Below, piece after piece: positions 52,195-62,166 of a stretch of DNA of 64,000 nt. The notes beneath the pieces were generated by a model. That model was given only the letters and a program-made list of their open reading frames with translations, did no database searches and was not told the DNA's origin. The translations under genes were made by a program, and so were the position numbers. The DNA is from Daejeonella sp. JGW-45 (GTDB lineage Bacteria > Bacteroidota > Bacteroidia > Sphingobacteriales > Sphingobacteriaceae). Where the stretch lies: assembly GCF_029360805.1 (NCBI RefSeq), contig NZ_JARKNC010000001.1, positions 372,001 to 436,000 of the forward strand, given 5' to 3'. Position 1 is the stretch's first letter. The number at the start of each line of letters is the position of its first letter.

Positions 52195-53514
52195 TTAACG
52201 GATGTCAACAGCATCGTCGTCATTGATCACGAGTTCAAGTTTAACTGACTCGACGTTCTGGTCAGCTTTCTTTAGAATTGTTATGTTATAGCCATTGAAT
52301 TCGCGCGCTTCTCCAACTTCAGGGATCCTGCCAAATATCTCGCTCACCAGTCCGGCGACAGTATCGTAATCGCCGTCTTCCGGAAGGTCGTGAGGAAGAT
52401 ATTCATTTACGTCATATATCGATGCAGTGGCATCGATTACAAATTCTGACGAAGAGACCTTATCTACGATAGGCTTTTCCTCGTCGTACTCGTCCTGGAT
52501 CTCGCCGACAAGTTCTTCCATAATATCTTCCAGGGTAACCATTCCGGCCGTGCCCCCGAATTCATCGAGCACGATAGCGATCTGGATCCTCTTTAACTGG
52601 AGTTCACTTAAAAGATCATTGATCTTTTTGGTTTCAGGGATAAAGTATGGCTTCCGGATAATATCCTTCAGAACACACTCTTTATTGTCGGCCAGCAGAG
52701 GCAACATATCTTTAGCATGAACAATCCCCACAATTTTATCTATGGTGTCATCGTACACAGGTATGCGGGAATAGCCTTCGCTGATGATCAGGTCCAACAA
52801 TTCGCGATGTGGCGTATTTAATTCAATGCCGGATATCTTGGTCCGGGGGACCATGATGTTCTTTACAACCCGCTCGTTAAAATCGAATACATTCTTGATA
52901 AGCTCGTGCTCGTTAGTCTCAAGCGCACCGCTTTCTTTCCCCTGATCCAAAAGATACTGTAATTCCTCTGAACTGTGATGAGCTTCATGCCCGCTGATAG
53001 TAGTAATTCCGAGCAACTTCAGGATAAAGTTTGCAAATCCGTTAAGTAACCAGATGAAAGGACGGAACAGGAGGTAAAAGAAATGCAGCGGTAATGCAAT
53101 ACCCATGGTGGTACCAATAGGACGCTGAATAGCTAGCGACTTGGGGGCCAACTCTCCAAAAACAATATGCAAAATAGTAATTATGGCAAACGCAAGTACA
53201 TGGCCGATATTGGTGGCCACGGCGGTACTCATGTCGACATTAAATAAATTGAAAAATTTAGTCACAACCTCGGTCATCACTTCCTCACCGACCCAACCCA
53301 ATCCGAGAGAGGCTAAAGTAATCCCGAGCTGTGTGGCAGCCAGATATCCGTCCAGATGCTGGGTCATGTGCTTGGCAATCTTGGCTACACGATTGCCTGT
53401 TTTTGCCTTGATCTCAATCTGTGAAGCCCGAACTTTTACGAGCGCAAACTCGGCGGCTACAAAAAAGCCATTCAGGAAAACCAGGAAGAAGGTAAAAAAT
53501 AAAGCGAGACCCAT
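52195..53514 (-). CDS. CNNM/CorC (hemolysin-family) transporter protein
   Basis: 439 residues. N-terminal DUF21/CNNM membrane domain (four helices, about 1-190), two CBS domains (about 210-330; NIMVPRTKISGIEL, RIPVYDDTIDKIVGIVHAKDML) and a C-terminal CorC_HlyC domain (EFVIDATASIYDVNEYL, DYDTVAGLVSEIFG). In related proteins this exports magnesium or cobalt. Lies between ppa and rsmE, 6 bp behind ppa. Confidence 0.93.
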   Translation of the reverse strand: MGLALFFTFFLVFLNGFFVAAEFALVKVRASQIEIKAKTGNRVAKIAKHMTQHLDGYLAATQLGITLASLGLGWVGEEVMTEVVTKFFNLFNVDMSTAVATNIGHVLAFAIITILHIVFGELAPKSLAIQRPIGTTMGIALPLHFFYLLFRPFIWLLNGFANFILKLLGITTISGHEAHHSSEELQYLLDQGKESGALETNEHELIKNVFDFNERVVKNIMVPRTKISGIELNTPHRELLDLIISEGYSRIPVYDDTIDKIVGIVHAKDMLPLLADNKECVLKDIIRKPYFIPETKKINDLLSELQLKRIQIAIVLDEFGGTAGMVTLEDIMEELVGEIQDEYDEEKPIVDKVSSSEFVIDATASIYDVNEYLPHDLPEDGDYDTVAGLVSEIFGRIPEVGEAREFNGYNITILKKADQNVESVKLELVINDDDAVDIR

Positions 53515-53520
53515 AGGATA

Positions 53521-54063
53521 TTACTTGTTTAAAAACGTAGTCTTATATAATTCCAAACTCTCTTTGATCACTTTATAGGCATAGTTTTTACCGAGCAGAT
53601 GCTCAATAGTAACATTTTTCATTTCGAGCGCCTTATAGTCCTGAAAAAACCTGACAATCTCATTCATTGTGTGCGGAGGCAACTCCTTAAGGTCTTCTAT
53701 ATAATTAACAGACATATCGTTTTTAGCCACCGCAATAATCTTATCATCCTGCTCCCCGTTGTCGACCATATGCATCACACCGACCACCTTTGCTTCAACA
53801 ATTGAAAGAGGATATACATCTACAGAACACAGCACTAAAATATCCAAAGGATCTTTATCATCGCAATAGGTTTGAGGGATGAAGCCGTAGTTTGCAGGAT
53901 ACATTACTGATGAAAACAGGACACGGTCAAGCTTGATGAGCCCGGAATCTTTATCAATTTCATATTTGGCTTTTGAGCCCTTCGGAATTTCAATAATTGA
54001 GTTTACGATCGAAGGGGTATCTTCGCCGGGCGAAACCGTATGCCAGGGATTGTCATTAATCAT
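53521..54063 (-). CDS. ppa: Inorganic pyrophosphatase (family I)
   Basis: 180 residues. Soluble Mg-dependent enzyme that hydrolyses pyrophosphate. Motifs: [46 protein letters not shown] (the DxDPLD metal triad). Size is normal. Starts inside dedA (8-bp overlap). Confidence 0.96.
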   Translation of the reverse strand: MINDNPWHTVSPGEDTPSIVNSIIEIPKGSKAKYEIDKDSGLIKLDRVLFSSVMYPANYGFIPQTYCDDKDPLDILVLCSVDVYPLSIVEAKVVGVMHMVDNGEQDDKIIAVAKNDMSVNYIEDLKELPPHTMNEIVRFFQDYKALEMKNVTIEHLLGKNYAYKVIKESLELYKTTFLNK

Positions 54064-54730
54064 ATTTATTCAGGTTTTTTAATTCCTCTTCTTCATCTAT
54101 TTGCTTTGCCATTTTCCTCTTCAGGTAAGTCACGATGAGAGGAATGGTTGTTATCAGGATAAAACCGACGATAATGTATAACAGGTAGTCGTTTATTTCC
54201 TTCTCAAATTTTCTGCCAAGGAAGAAACCGAGTAAAGTTAATGATGTTATCCAAAGGAAAGCACCGCTGATATTATAAAAAGCAAACTTCCTGTAATCGA
54301 GACGGACGATACCAGCAATTATTGGCGCGAAGGTTCTCACAATAGGTATGAACCGGCCCATGATAAGGGCAAATGCACCCTGCTTTTTATAATAGTCCTC
54401 CGCTGCCCTCAGGAAGCGCTTCTTGAAGAATATAGAATCGTCCCGGTGATACAGGACGGGGCCGGTCTTCTTCCCGAACCAATAACCTACGAAGTTCCCC
54501 GCAACAGCTGCTGTGATAAGTCCGCATATCAGTACGTAAATTGAAACATCGAGTCTGTGTGTAGCCACAAACATGCCTGCCAGGAATAGCAGATAATCGC
54601 CGGGGAGAAAAAACCCAAAGAACAAACCTGTCTCTGCAAAAACCACAAATAAAAGAAGATAAAAACCTCCTTCACGAAGCAATTTTACAGGATCAACAAG
54701 ATGTTGCAGGGAGTCCCAAATATCGTGCAT
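54056..54730 (-). CDS. DedA family membrane protein
   Basis: 224 residues, four to five helices. [28 protein letters not shown] and [15 protein letters not shown] are DedA signatures; family members flip undecaprenyl phosphate or phospholipids. Overlaps ppa by 8 bp. First gene of the run on this strand, 46 bp after nuoN. Confidence 0.93.
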   Translation of the reverse strand: MHDIWDSLQHLVDPVKLLREGGFYLLLFVVFAETGLFFGFFLPGDYLLFLAGMFVATHRLDVSIYVLICGLITAAVAGNFVGYWFGKKTGPVLYHRDDSIFFKKRFLRAAEDYYKKQGAFALIMGRFIPIVRTFAPIIAGIVRLDYRKFAFYNISGAFLWITSLTLLGFFLGRKFEKEINDYLLYIIVGFILITTIPLIVTYLKRKMAKQIDEEEELKNLNKYD

Positions 54731-54775
54731 AAATTAAATATGCGTAAAGCTACAATATTTATGTAATAGTTTGCC

Positions 54776-56155
54776 TTAGAAAAGGTTTGAGATGAGCCCC
54801 GGATACACTCCTATAACTATTGTTATCAGAGCTGAAAAACCCAAAACAAAGTTAAAGTAAGAAGAAGACTGGATCTCATTTCTTTCGGCACTGCGGAAAT
54901 ACATCGCCACGATAACCCGCAGATAAAAGAAAATCCCGATAACAGAATTAACTATTGCAAGACCTACCAACCAAACCTGATATTCAGCCAGAGCCGAGGA
55001 GAACATCATGAATTTACCTATAAATCCTGCGGTAAGAGGTATACCTGCGAGGGATAACATGGATACAGTGAGCGTAAAAGCAATAAATGGATTTTTTCTT
55101 GCCAGTCCATTGAAGCTATCAAAATTGTCTGATCCTGTTTGTCGTTTAACGAGGATAAGGACGGTAAAGGCTATAATTGACGCTATTGAATATGCAGTTG
55201 CATAAACAAACACAGCATTGGTCGAAGCAACTCCTAAAGCTACTATGGCAAAGAGCATATAGCCGACATGGGAGATACTTGAAAAAGCCAGCATCCTTTT
55301 AAAACTATGCTGATAAAGTGCTGTAACATTTCCGATAAACAGCGTCAGAACCGAAATTATAAGAATTGCCGGTGTCCAGAAATCGTGTAAAGGGGCAAAA
55401 CAGATATAGAACAATCGTAATAATGCTGCAAATCCTGCGGTTTTAACGACCGTACTCATGAAGGCAGTTATCAGCGTAGGCGAACCTTCATAAACGTCAG
55501 GTGTCCAGAAATGAAAAGGAGCGGCACCCACCTTAAAGCAGAGCCCAATGATCATCAGCACTATACCTGTATAGAACATAGGTGAGATACCCTCGTGATT
55601 AGCGACGACGTAATCCCTGATACCTGCAAGATCAAACGTACCGGATGCTCCATATAAAAGGGCTATGCCAAACAGCAGGAACCCGGTGGAAAATGCTCCC
55701 ATCAGAAAGTATTTTAAAGCCGCTTCGTTGGATTTAAAATCGTCCTTCCTGATACCCGCAAGTATGTACAAGCTGACGGACATGATCTCTATGCCGATAA
55801 AAAGCATCGAAAGATTATGATAAGAAACCATCACAAGTATTCCGGCCAGCGAAAACAGGATAAGTGTGTAGTATTCTGCAACGTGATCGCTGATACTTTC
55901 GAAATAATCCTTAGAAATCAAAAGAATAAGCATCGTGGAGAATATACAGATAGATGTGAAGGCGATGGCAAAATTATCGAACAGCATCATTCCGCTGTAT
56001 ATGGGCTGCGCCCCGCTGTTCCACTCAAATACTGCCAGCGCAAGCGAGCCTGCCAGCCCGAGTAAAGTAACGGGTAACAAAGCATTTTTTGCCTTATACA
56101 ATCCGAGATAAAGAACCAGGATAGCTAATATGGATAGGGTAATTAATGCACTCAT
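54776..56155 (-). CDS. nuoN: NADH-quinone oxidoreductase subunit N
   Basis: 459 residues, about 14 helices. Antiporter-like proton-pumping subunit of complex I, with the helix-7/8 motif CFKVGAAPFHFWTPDVYEGSPT and the helix-12 region VLILVKRQTG. Last subunit of the nuo operon; 2 bp after nuoM. Confidence 0.95.
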   Translation of the reverse strand: MSALITLSILAILVLYLGLYKAKNALLPVTLLGLAGSLALAVFEWNSGAQPIYSGMMLFDNFAIAFTSICIFSTMLILLISKDYFESISDHVAEYYTLILFSLAGILVMVSYHNLSMLFIGIEIMSVSLYILAGIRKDDFKSNEAALKYFLMGAFSTGFLLFGIALLYGASGTFDLAGIRDYVVANHEGISPMFYTGIVLMIIGLCFKVGAAPFHFWTPDVYEGSPTLITAFMSTVVKTAGFAALLRLFYICFAPLHDFWTPAILIISVLTLFIGNVTALYQHSFKRMLAFSSISHVGYMLFAIVALGVASTNAVFVYATAYSIASIIAFTVLILVKRQTGSDNFDSFNGLARKNPFIAFTLTVSMLSLAGIPLTAGFIGKFMMFSSALAEYQVWLVGLAIVNSVIGIFFYLRVIVAMYFRSAERNEIQSSSYFNFVLGFSALITIVIGVYPGLISNLF

Positions 56156-56157
56156 TC

Positions 56158-57618
56158 TTACTGTACTAAAATCTTTTGATTTACCTGCTCTATCAGATTA
56201 CTTACTGCCGCTTCTGATATATGAAGGACCGGTTGCGGAAAAACTCCGATTACAATGATCAAAACTGAAATAATGAACAAAACTGACTTCTCAGTTCTGT
56301 CGAGATCTGTAAAAGTAGCTGTCAGGTGGTTTGTTTTCCCAAGCATAGCCTTCTGATACATCCGGAGCATATATACTGCGCCCAGTATGATCGTCAGTCC
56401 TGCGAGAGCCGAATAATAAATGTTGTAATTATAAACCCCCATCAACAGAAGGAATTCGCCTACGAATCCGTTTGTTAAAGGAAGGCCGACAGTTCCAAGA
56501 ACTATTATTAAGAACGCCGCTGCAAGTGCAGGAGCTGGCTTAGCAATACCGCCCAAAAGGGTCAGATCACGGGTATTCATCCTGCGAATAATAATATCAG
56601 CAATAAAGAACAGGCCGACGACATTAATACCATGGTTAAGCATCTGGATCATCGCGCCTTGTAGACCCTGCACATTCCACGCAAAAATTCCCGCAGATAA
56701 AAGTCCAACGTGTGCGATTGATGAATAGGCTATAAGCCGCTTTATATCATTTTGCGTGAAGGCGATAACAGAAGCATAAACAATTCCAATAATGGATAGT
56801 ATCAGTGCGGTCTGCCCCCAATCGTGAAAGCCAAGCGGAGCAACAGGAATAAGCCATCTGATCACACCGTACACGCCCATCTTGAGCATGATCCCGGATA
56901 AAAGCATGGTACCCGCGGTAGGAGCTTCGGTATAGGTATCCGGCTGCCATGTATGAAACGGAAAAACAGGCATCTTAATGGCAAATGCCAGAAAGAATGC
57001 CCAGAATATCCAACCCTGGGTTACCGGGTCGAGATCCAGTTTATAGAACTCTGCAATGTCGTAGCTGTTATTGGGTGTTTGAATATGCAGGTAAATAATC
57101 GCCAGAAGCATAACCAAACTACCTGCTATCGTATAGACGAAGAATTTAAGGTTAACCTTTATTCTATTTTCGCCTCCCCATAATGCACAGATGAAGTAGA
57201 TCGGTATAAGCGCAACTTCCCATCCCACATAAAACAGAAAACCGTCCAAAGCCGTAAAGACCAATAGCAAGCCGGTTTGCATGAAAAAGACCAGGGCATA
57301 AAATGCCTGCTCATTTTTGATATCCTGCTTGAAACTTGAAAGAACTATTATCGGCACAAGAACATTCGTCAGGATAAGCAGGATCATACTTATACCGTCG
57401 ACCCCCGCATAGAAGTTTATACCAAATTGAGGGATCCATGGTAAATTGACCAGGAACTGCGTTGATGCATCGGGTACGAAATTAGCATACAAATACCCGG
57501 TGATCGCCAACGGTATCAAAGAAAGTATACCCGCTGACCCCTTTACCGATTTTCCGGAAATCAGTATAACGATTGCAGCAATAAGCGGAATAAAAATTTG
57601 TAACAGTAAAATATCCAT
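56158..57618 (-). CDS. nuoM: NADH-quinone oxidoreductase subunit M
   Basis: 486 residues. Antiporter-like subunit: FLAFAIKMPVFPFHTWQPDT, YASVIAFTQNDIKRLIAYSS, HVGLLSAGI and NHGINVVGLFFIADII. Normal size. 22 bp behind nuoL and 2 bp before nuoN. Confidence 0.95.
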   Translation of the reverse strand: MDILLLQIFIPLIAAIVILISGKSVKGSAGILSLIPLAITGYLYANFVPDASTQFLVNLPWIPQFGINFYAGVDGISMILLILTNVLVPIIVLSSFKQDIKNEQAFYALVFFMQTGLLLVFTALDGFLFYVGWEVALIPIYFICALWGGENRIKVNLKFFVYTIAGSLVMLLAIIYLHIQTPNNSYDIAEFYKLDLDPVTQGWIFWAFFLAFAIKMPVFPFHTWQPDTYTEAPTAGTMLLSGIMLKMGVYGVIRWLIPVAPLGFHDWGQTALILSIIGIVYASVIAFTQNDIKRLIAYSSIAHVGLLSAGIFAWNVQGLQGAMIQMLNHGINVVGLFFIADIIIRRMNTRDLTLLGGIAKPAPALAAAFLIIVLGTVGLPLTNGFVGEFLLLMGVYNYNIYYSALAGLTIILGAVYMLRMYQKAMLGKTNHLTATFTDLDRTEKSVLFIISVLIIVIGVFPQPVLHISEAAVSNLIEQVNQKILVQ

Positions 57619-57640
57619 TTATGTTGTTCTACTCTCTCTA

Positions 57641-59548
57641 TTAAACTTTATAAATACTATAAGCCAGTAAAGCGATTATGCCGGCGACCATCATGAAAAT
57701 ATAGAAGCCAACCATACCTGACTGCAACAGCCTAAAGCCCTTGCTGGCTTCGACAGCTCCTTTGCCAAAGCCATTTACGATACCGTCGATACCCTTTCTA
57801 TCCACTACACTGTAGAAGAATGCTGATAAAGAATCTAGCGGCCGTGTGATCAGAGAATTGTAAATCTCGTCGATATAATATTTATTGTATGACAGTTTCG
57901 CCAGGGTACCTCTTTCGCCACGATCTTCTGCAGGGACACGGCCATTTTTAACGTAGCGATTGTAAGCAAATAACAAGGAACCTAATGCTCCTGCAACGGA
58001 TACAGCCATCAAAATATATTCTGTACTGTGGTCTAAACTGAAAGGCTGTACTTTCCCGGCAGACACTTCGAACACAGGAGCAAGAAATCCGGCCAGCCAA
58101 TGATTTCCACCTAACAGTTCTGGAATACCAATAAAGCCCCCGATAGCTGACAACACGGCTAATATGATCAAAGGAACGGTCATAGATGACGGTGATTCAT
58201 GCAGGTGATGATCTTGTTCTGTAGTGCCCCGGAACTTTCCATTAAAAGTCAGGAACATCATACGGAACATATAGAAAGAGGTAAAGATGGCTCCAAGCAC
58301 ACCTAAAGCCCAGAACAATTTATTATACTCATAAACATGGGCCAGGATCTCATCCTTAGAAAAGAAACCTGAAAACGGGGGCAAACCCGCAATCGCTATT
58401 GTCCCGATCATCATTGTAAGAAAGGTAACAGGCAATCTCTTTTTTAAACCGCCCATATTACGCATATCCTGTTCATTACTCATAGCGTGAATAACCGAAC
58501 CTGCGCCAAGGAATAATAACGCTTTGAAGAAGGCGTGAGTGATAACATGGAAGAAAGCCCCCGTGTACGCACCTACACCCAGGCCCAAGAACATATAGCC
58601 TAACTGCGATACAGTAGAATAAGCCAGTACCTTCTTTATATCTGTTTGTGAAACCGCAATGGTAGCTGCAAGCAAAAGTGTAGCGAGCCCTATTATTGCA
58701 ACAACATATAACGTCTGAGGAGCCAGGGTAAACAATATATTAGATCTCGCGATCATGTAAATACCTGCGGTAACCATCGTCGCGGCATGGATCAGTGCTG
58801 ACACAGGCGTTGGTCCTGCCATCGCATCCGGCAGCCACGTAAATAAAGGAAGCTGTGCAGATTTTCCTATTGCACCGACAAATAGCAGAGCTGTTATAAT
58901 GATTAGCGCCGTATCACCCGCAAGCATATTCGCGGCGAGAGGAAACACAACAGCAAACTCCACGCTATTAAATGTTGTAAAAATGAGGAACACTGCGATA
59001 AGAAAACCAAGGTCCCCTATCCGGTTCATTATAAAGGCTTTTTTTGCGGCGCTTGCATACGATGAGTTTGTATACCAGAAGCCTATCAACAAATACGAAC
59101 AAAGGCCTACCCCTTCCCAGCCGATGAACATGATCACATAATTGGAACCCAGCACCAGCAGGAGCATGAAGAAAATAAAGAGATTCAGGTAAGCGAAAAA
59201 TTTAGCGAATCCCGCGTCATGAGACATATACCCGGCAGAATATACATGAATAAGAAAGCCAATTCCTGTTACGATAAGCAACATCAATGCGCTCAGAGGA
59301 TCTATCATGAATGAAAATGGCACGTTCACTGTGCCCGCACTGATCCAATCAAACAGCGGGATGAGAAAGAATTTTGTTTCTGAAGAATTTAGTTCAAAGA
59401 ATATTCCTAAACTGACGATGAACGAAGCGAGCACGGAAATGCACGCTGTAAAGCTAACGACACTCTTGGGCAAACTATTCCGGCCAAGGCCGTTAATAAG
59501 AAAACCTAATAGTGGAAATAAAGGAACTAACCAAACTAAATTTATCAT
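57641..59548 (-). CDS. nuoL: NADH-quinone oxidoreductase subunit L
   Basis: 635 residues. Largest antiporter-like subunit with the long horizontal helix at its end. FVGAIGKSAQLPLFTWLPDA, AVSQTDIKKVLAYSTVSQLGYM and HAFFKALLFLGAGSVIHA are hallmark stretches. Separated from nuoK by 57 bp that contain a dispersed GTCATCCC element. Confidence 0.95.
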   Translation of the reverse strand: MINLVWLVPLFPLLGFLINGLGRNSLPKSVVSFTACISVLASFIVSLGIFFELNSSETKFFLIPLFDWISAGTVNVPFSFMIDPLSALMLLIVTGIGFLIHVYSAGYMSHDAGFAKFFAYLNLFIFFMLLLVLGSNYVIMFIGWEGVGLCSYLLIGFWYTNSSYASAAKKAFIMNRIGDLGFLIAVFLIFTTFNSVEFAVVFPLAANMLAGDTALIIITALLFVGAIGKSAQLPLFTWLPDAMAGPTPVSALIHAATMVTAGIYMIARSNILFTLAPQTLYVVAIIGLATLLLAATIAVSQTDIKKVLAYSTVSQLGYMFLGLGVGAYTGAFFHVITHAFFKALLFLGAGSVIHAMSNEQDMRNMGGLKKRLPVTFLTMMIGTIAIAGLPPFSGFFSKDEILAHVYEYNKLFWALGVLGAIFTSFYMFRMMFLTFNGKFRGTTEQDHHLHESPSSMTVPLIILAVLSAIGGFIGIPELLGGNHWLAGFLAPVFEVSAGKVQPFSLDHSTEYILMAVSVAGALGSLLFAYNRYVKNGRVPAEDRGERGTLAKLSYNKYYIDEIYNSLITRPLDSLSAFFYSVVDRKGIDGIVNGFGKGAVEASKGFRLLQSGMVGFYIFMMVAGIIALLAYSIYKV

Positions 59549-59560
59549 TCTTATATTCTA

Positions 59561-59608
59561 TATGTCATCCCTGTCTGCGGCAGGCAGGCTGAACGCAGCG
59601 AAGGATCA
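59561..59608. repeat. Dispersed GTCATCCC-GAAGGATC element at the nuoK/nuoL junction
   Basis: TGTCATCCCTG ... GCAGCGAAGGATCA with an inner CCTGTCTGC/GGCAGGCAGG hairpin. It matches the outer arms of the copy at 8735-8770. The TGA stop of nuoK falls inside its right end (59606-59608). Confidence 0.6.
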
Positions 59609-59935
59609 CCATTTTAATTTATTCAATATGTTAACGTCGTTCGAATTGGTGTTCCTGAACACCATTACGATTATTGCCAGGCCGACCGCAACTTCGGCCG
59701 CTGCAAGCGCCATGATAAAAAACACAAAAACCTGACCTGATGCATCATTATGGTGCACAGAGAATGCTGTAAGCAATAGATTAACCGCATTAAGCATTAA
59801 TTCGATAGACATGAATATTACTATCGCATTCCGGCGAATAAGAACACCAATTACACCTATCGCGAAAATGATCGCGCTAAGCATGATATAATGATTTAAT
59901 GGTACGCCCTGAATTGCTTGAGTTACATTTTCCAT
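59606..59935 (-). CDS. nuoK: NADH-quinone oxidoreductase subunit K
   Basis: 109 residues, three helices with the conserved glutamates ([15 protein letters not shown], and [15 protein letters not shown]). Start overlaps the nuoJ stop by one base (TAATG). The stop codon is shared with the repeat element at 59561-59608, so the last residues (NKLKW) could be slightly altered by its insertion. Confidence 0.95.
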   Translation of the reverse strand: MENVTQAIQGVPLNHYIMLSAIIFAIGVIGVLIRRNAIVIFMSIELMLNAVNLLLTAFSVHHNDASGQVFVFFIMALAAAEVAVGLAIIVMVFRNTNSNDVNILNKLKW

Positions 59936-60438
59936 TATGCCTTTTTAATATCTCGTTTAGCTAATAAAACCGCTCCAACCATTGCTGATAACAGCAAAAG
60001 CGAAGAAAGCTCAAACGGCAGAAGAAATTTGCTGAATAAGACCTTTCCCAAATTCTTCACCAGGCCCAGATCTTGAGTCTTCAGGATCAAAGGATCTGAG
60101 ACGTGAAGTGCTTTAACTGATCCGACCAGGGTTACTATGAGACACATTCCTGCGATGACCCCGATCATCTTGATCAGGGTAGATTTGGACGCTTCCCGGT
60201 TTTCGTTCAGGTTTAGAAGCATAAGTACAAACAGGAATAGTACCATTATCGCACCCATATAAACTATAAAATTCACAATCGCCAGGAACTGGGCGTTTAA
60301 CAAGACATAGTGAATTGTAAGGGTGAAAAAAGTAACGATCAGATATAACACGCTATGTACCGGGTTCTTCGAAAAGATGACCAGCAGCGCGAAAAAGATC
60401 GACAGAAAAGCAATAAAATAGAATAGAGATATACTCAT
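59935..60438 (-). CDS. nuoJ: NADH-quinone oxidoreductase subunit J
   Basis: 167 residues, five helices. [20 protein letters not shown] and [20 protein letters not shown] with the conserved Tyr-Met-Gly segment are typical NuoJ. Coupled to nuoK. The 128-bp gap before it (toward nuoI) has a possible internal promoter. Confidence 0.93.
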   Translation of the reverse strand: MSISLFYFIAFLSIFFALLVIFSKNPVHSVLYLIVTFFTLTIHYVLLNAQFLAIVNFIVYMGAIMVLFLFVLMLLNLNENREASKSTLIKMIGVIAGMCLIVTLVGSVKALHVSDPLILKTQDLGLVKNLGKVLFSKFLLPFELSSLLLLSAMVGAVLLAKRDIKKA

Positions 60439-60473
60439 TAATAATGTCTTTAAAACCTCGTTCCGTTTCGGGG

Positions 60474-60481
60474 CAAAGGTA
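60474..60481 (-). promoter_or_regulatory. Possible internal promoter before nuoJ
   Basis: TACCTTTG on the minus strand, 35 bp before nuoJ, is the same octamer as the typA box. No TTTG box at about 20 bp upstream. It may allow separate expression of the membrane-arm genes nuoJKLMN. Confidence 0.35.
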
Positions 60482-60566
60482 TAATTTCTGCCGAAATCCG
60501 GCTATTCAAAAATTGAGACCGCGGAAACTTCTTCGGGATGTCCGGATCTCACCAGTCTATGTTGAT

Positions 60567-61064
60567 TTATGATCCAATCGGATCTTCAACCAGTTTATCT
60601 TTACCGTAAATAAAGTCCTTCCTCAGGTAATCCGCCGGGACTATCGGGCCGTCCAGATAGATCGCCTCCTTCGGACAAGCCTCTTCGCAAAGGCCGCAAA
60701 AGATACAGCGCAGCATGTTTATTTCATAAACAGCAGCATATTTTTCCTCGCGGTATAAATGTTCTTCTCCTTTTTGCCTCTCACCGGCGATCATTGTTAT
60801 CGCTTCTGCAGGGCACGAAAGCGCACAAAGCCCACAGGCAGTACAGCGTTCCGCGCCGTTCTCATCACGCTTCAAAGAGTGTAAACCTCGCCAGTTCTCA
60901 GAGAACTCACGTTCAACTTCAGGATAAAAAATGGTTTCCTTCTTTTTGAACATGTGCATGAAAGTAATTCCCATACCCTGAAAAATCGCCGGAAGATATA
61001 AACGCTCCCAGAAATTCATCGGTTTCTGCTCTAAAACTTTTTTTCTGTTACTTAATGGTTCCAT
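60567..61064 (-). CDS. nuoI: NADH-quinone oxidoreductase subunit I
   Basis: 165 residues. Two [4Fe-4S] ferredoxin motifs: CTACGLCALSCPAEAI and CIFCGLCEEACPKEAI. They hold clusters N6a and N6b of complex I, between NuoG and NuoB. 64 bp behind nuoH. Confidence 0.96.
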   Translation of the reverse strand: MEPLSNRKKVLEQKPMNFWERLYLPAIFQGMGITFMHMFKKKETIFYPEVEREFSENWRGLHSLKRDENGAERCTACGLCALSCPAEAITMIAGERQKGEEHLYREEKYAAVYEINMLRCIFCGLCEEACPKEAIYLDGPIVPADYLRKDFIYGKDKLVEDPIGS

Positions 61065-61128
61065 ACACCTTAAATCCTCTCAACAGAGTTAAATTAAATG
61101 TATCGCCTTTCTGAAAAGCAGCTGGCGA

Positions 61129-62166
61129 TTAAAGTTTATCCACTATCGTGATCACGATACCTGTGATAACGATATTAGCTATTGCCAAAGGAATCAATAT
61201 TTTCCATCCTAAATTCATCAGCTGATCGTAACGGAAACGCGGAACGGTCCAGCGCACCCACATGAAAAAGAAGATGAATACAAATATTTTGAGGAACAGC
61301 ACACCCATTCCTATCAATGGACCGATAGTAGGTCCTGTCATATCATTAACCCAGTCCATACCGGGGTAGTTATATCCGCCAAAATATAGTGTAGACATTA
61401 CTGCTGATGCCAGGAACATGTTCAGATATTCCGCGAACATAAACGCGCCCATTTTGAAACCCGAATATTCAGTATGATATCCGCCAACGAGCTCGGTTTC
61501 ACATTCCGGCAAGTCGAATGGTGTACGGTTGGTCTCAGCGAAAGAGCAAACCAGGAAAATCAGAAAGCCAAGAGGCTGATAAAGTATATTCCAGTTCGCA
61601 CCGTGCTGCTGCTCGGCGATCTCCTTCATGCTCAGTGTATTCGTTGAGAGCAGTAAGGCAATAATGGACAGACCCATTGGGATCTCGTAACTGATGCTCT
61701 GAGAAGCCGCGCGAACCGCCCCCATTAAAGAGAACTTATTATTTGATGCCCATCCTCCGATCATAATACCGTAAACGCCAAGAGACACCACTCCAAATAT
61801 ATACAGGATACCTACGTTCACATCCGTTACTTGCAGGCTCACCAAACGGTCGGCAATGAGGATTTCCTGCCCCCAGGGAATTACTGCACTTCCGATACAC
61901 GCAGTAAGAAGGGCAAGAGAAGGCCCGAGAATAAACAGTGTTTTTGATGACTCTGCCGGTATTATCTCTTCCTTAAAGAACATTTTTAAACCGTCGGCCA
62001 AAGGTTGGAACATACCACCCCAGCCCGCCCGGCTCGGCCCTACACGATCCTGAAGATAGCCGGCGATCTTTCTTTCCGCGAGGGTAGAATAGGCAGCAAC
62101 ACCCAGGCTAACCGAAAAAATAACAGTTATTAAAATAAACTTCTCTATTACAAATGCTATTTCCAT
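61129..62166 (-). CDS. nuoH: NADH-quinone oxidoreductase subunit H
   Basis: 345 residues, eight helices. AERKIAGYLQDRVGPSRAGW, QPLADGLKMFFKEEIIPA, ETNRTPFDLPECETELVGGY and TEYSGFKMGAFMFAEY are the quinone-site motifs of NuoH. Starts at the last base of nuoG. Confidence 0.96.
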   Translation of the reverse strand: MEIAFVIEKFILITVIFSVSLGVAAYSTLAERKIAGYLQDRVGPSRAGWGGMFQPLADGLKMFFKEEIIPAESSKTLFILGPSLALLTACIGSAVIPWGQEILIADRLVSLQVTDVNVGILYIFGVVSLGVYGIMIGGWASNNKFSLMGAVRAASQSISYEIPMGLSIIALLLSTNTLSMKEIAEQQHGANWNILYQPLGFLIFLVCSFAETNRTPFDLPECETELVGGYHTEYSGFKMGAFMFAEYLNMFLASAVMSTLYFGGYNYPGMDWVNDMTGPTIGPLIGMGVLFLKIFVFIFFFMWVRWTVPRFRYDQLMNLGWKILIPLAIANIVITGIVITIVDKL

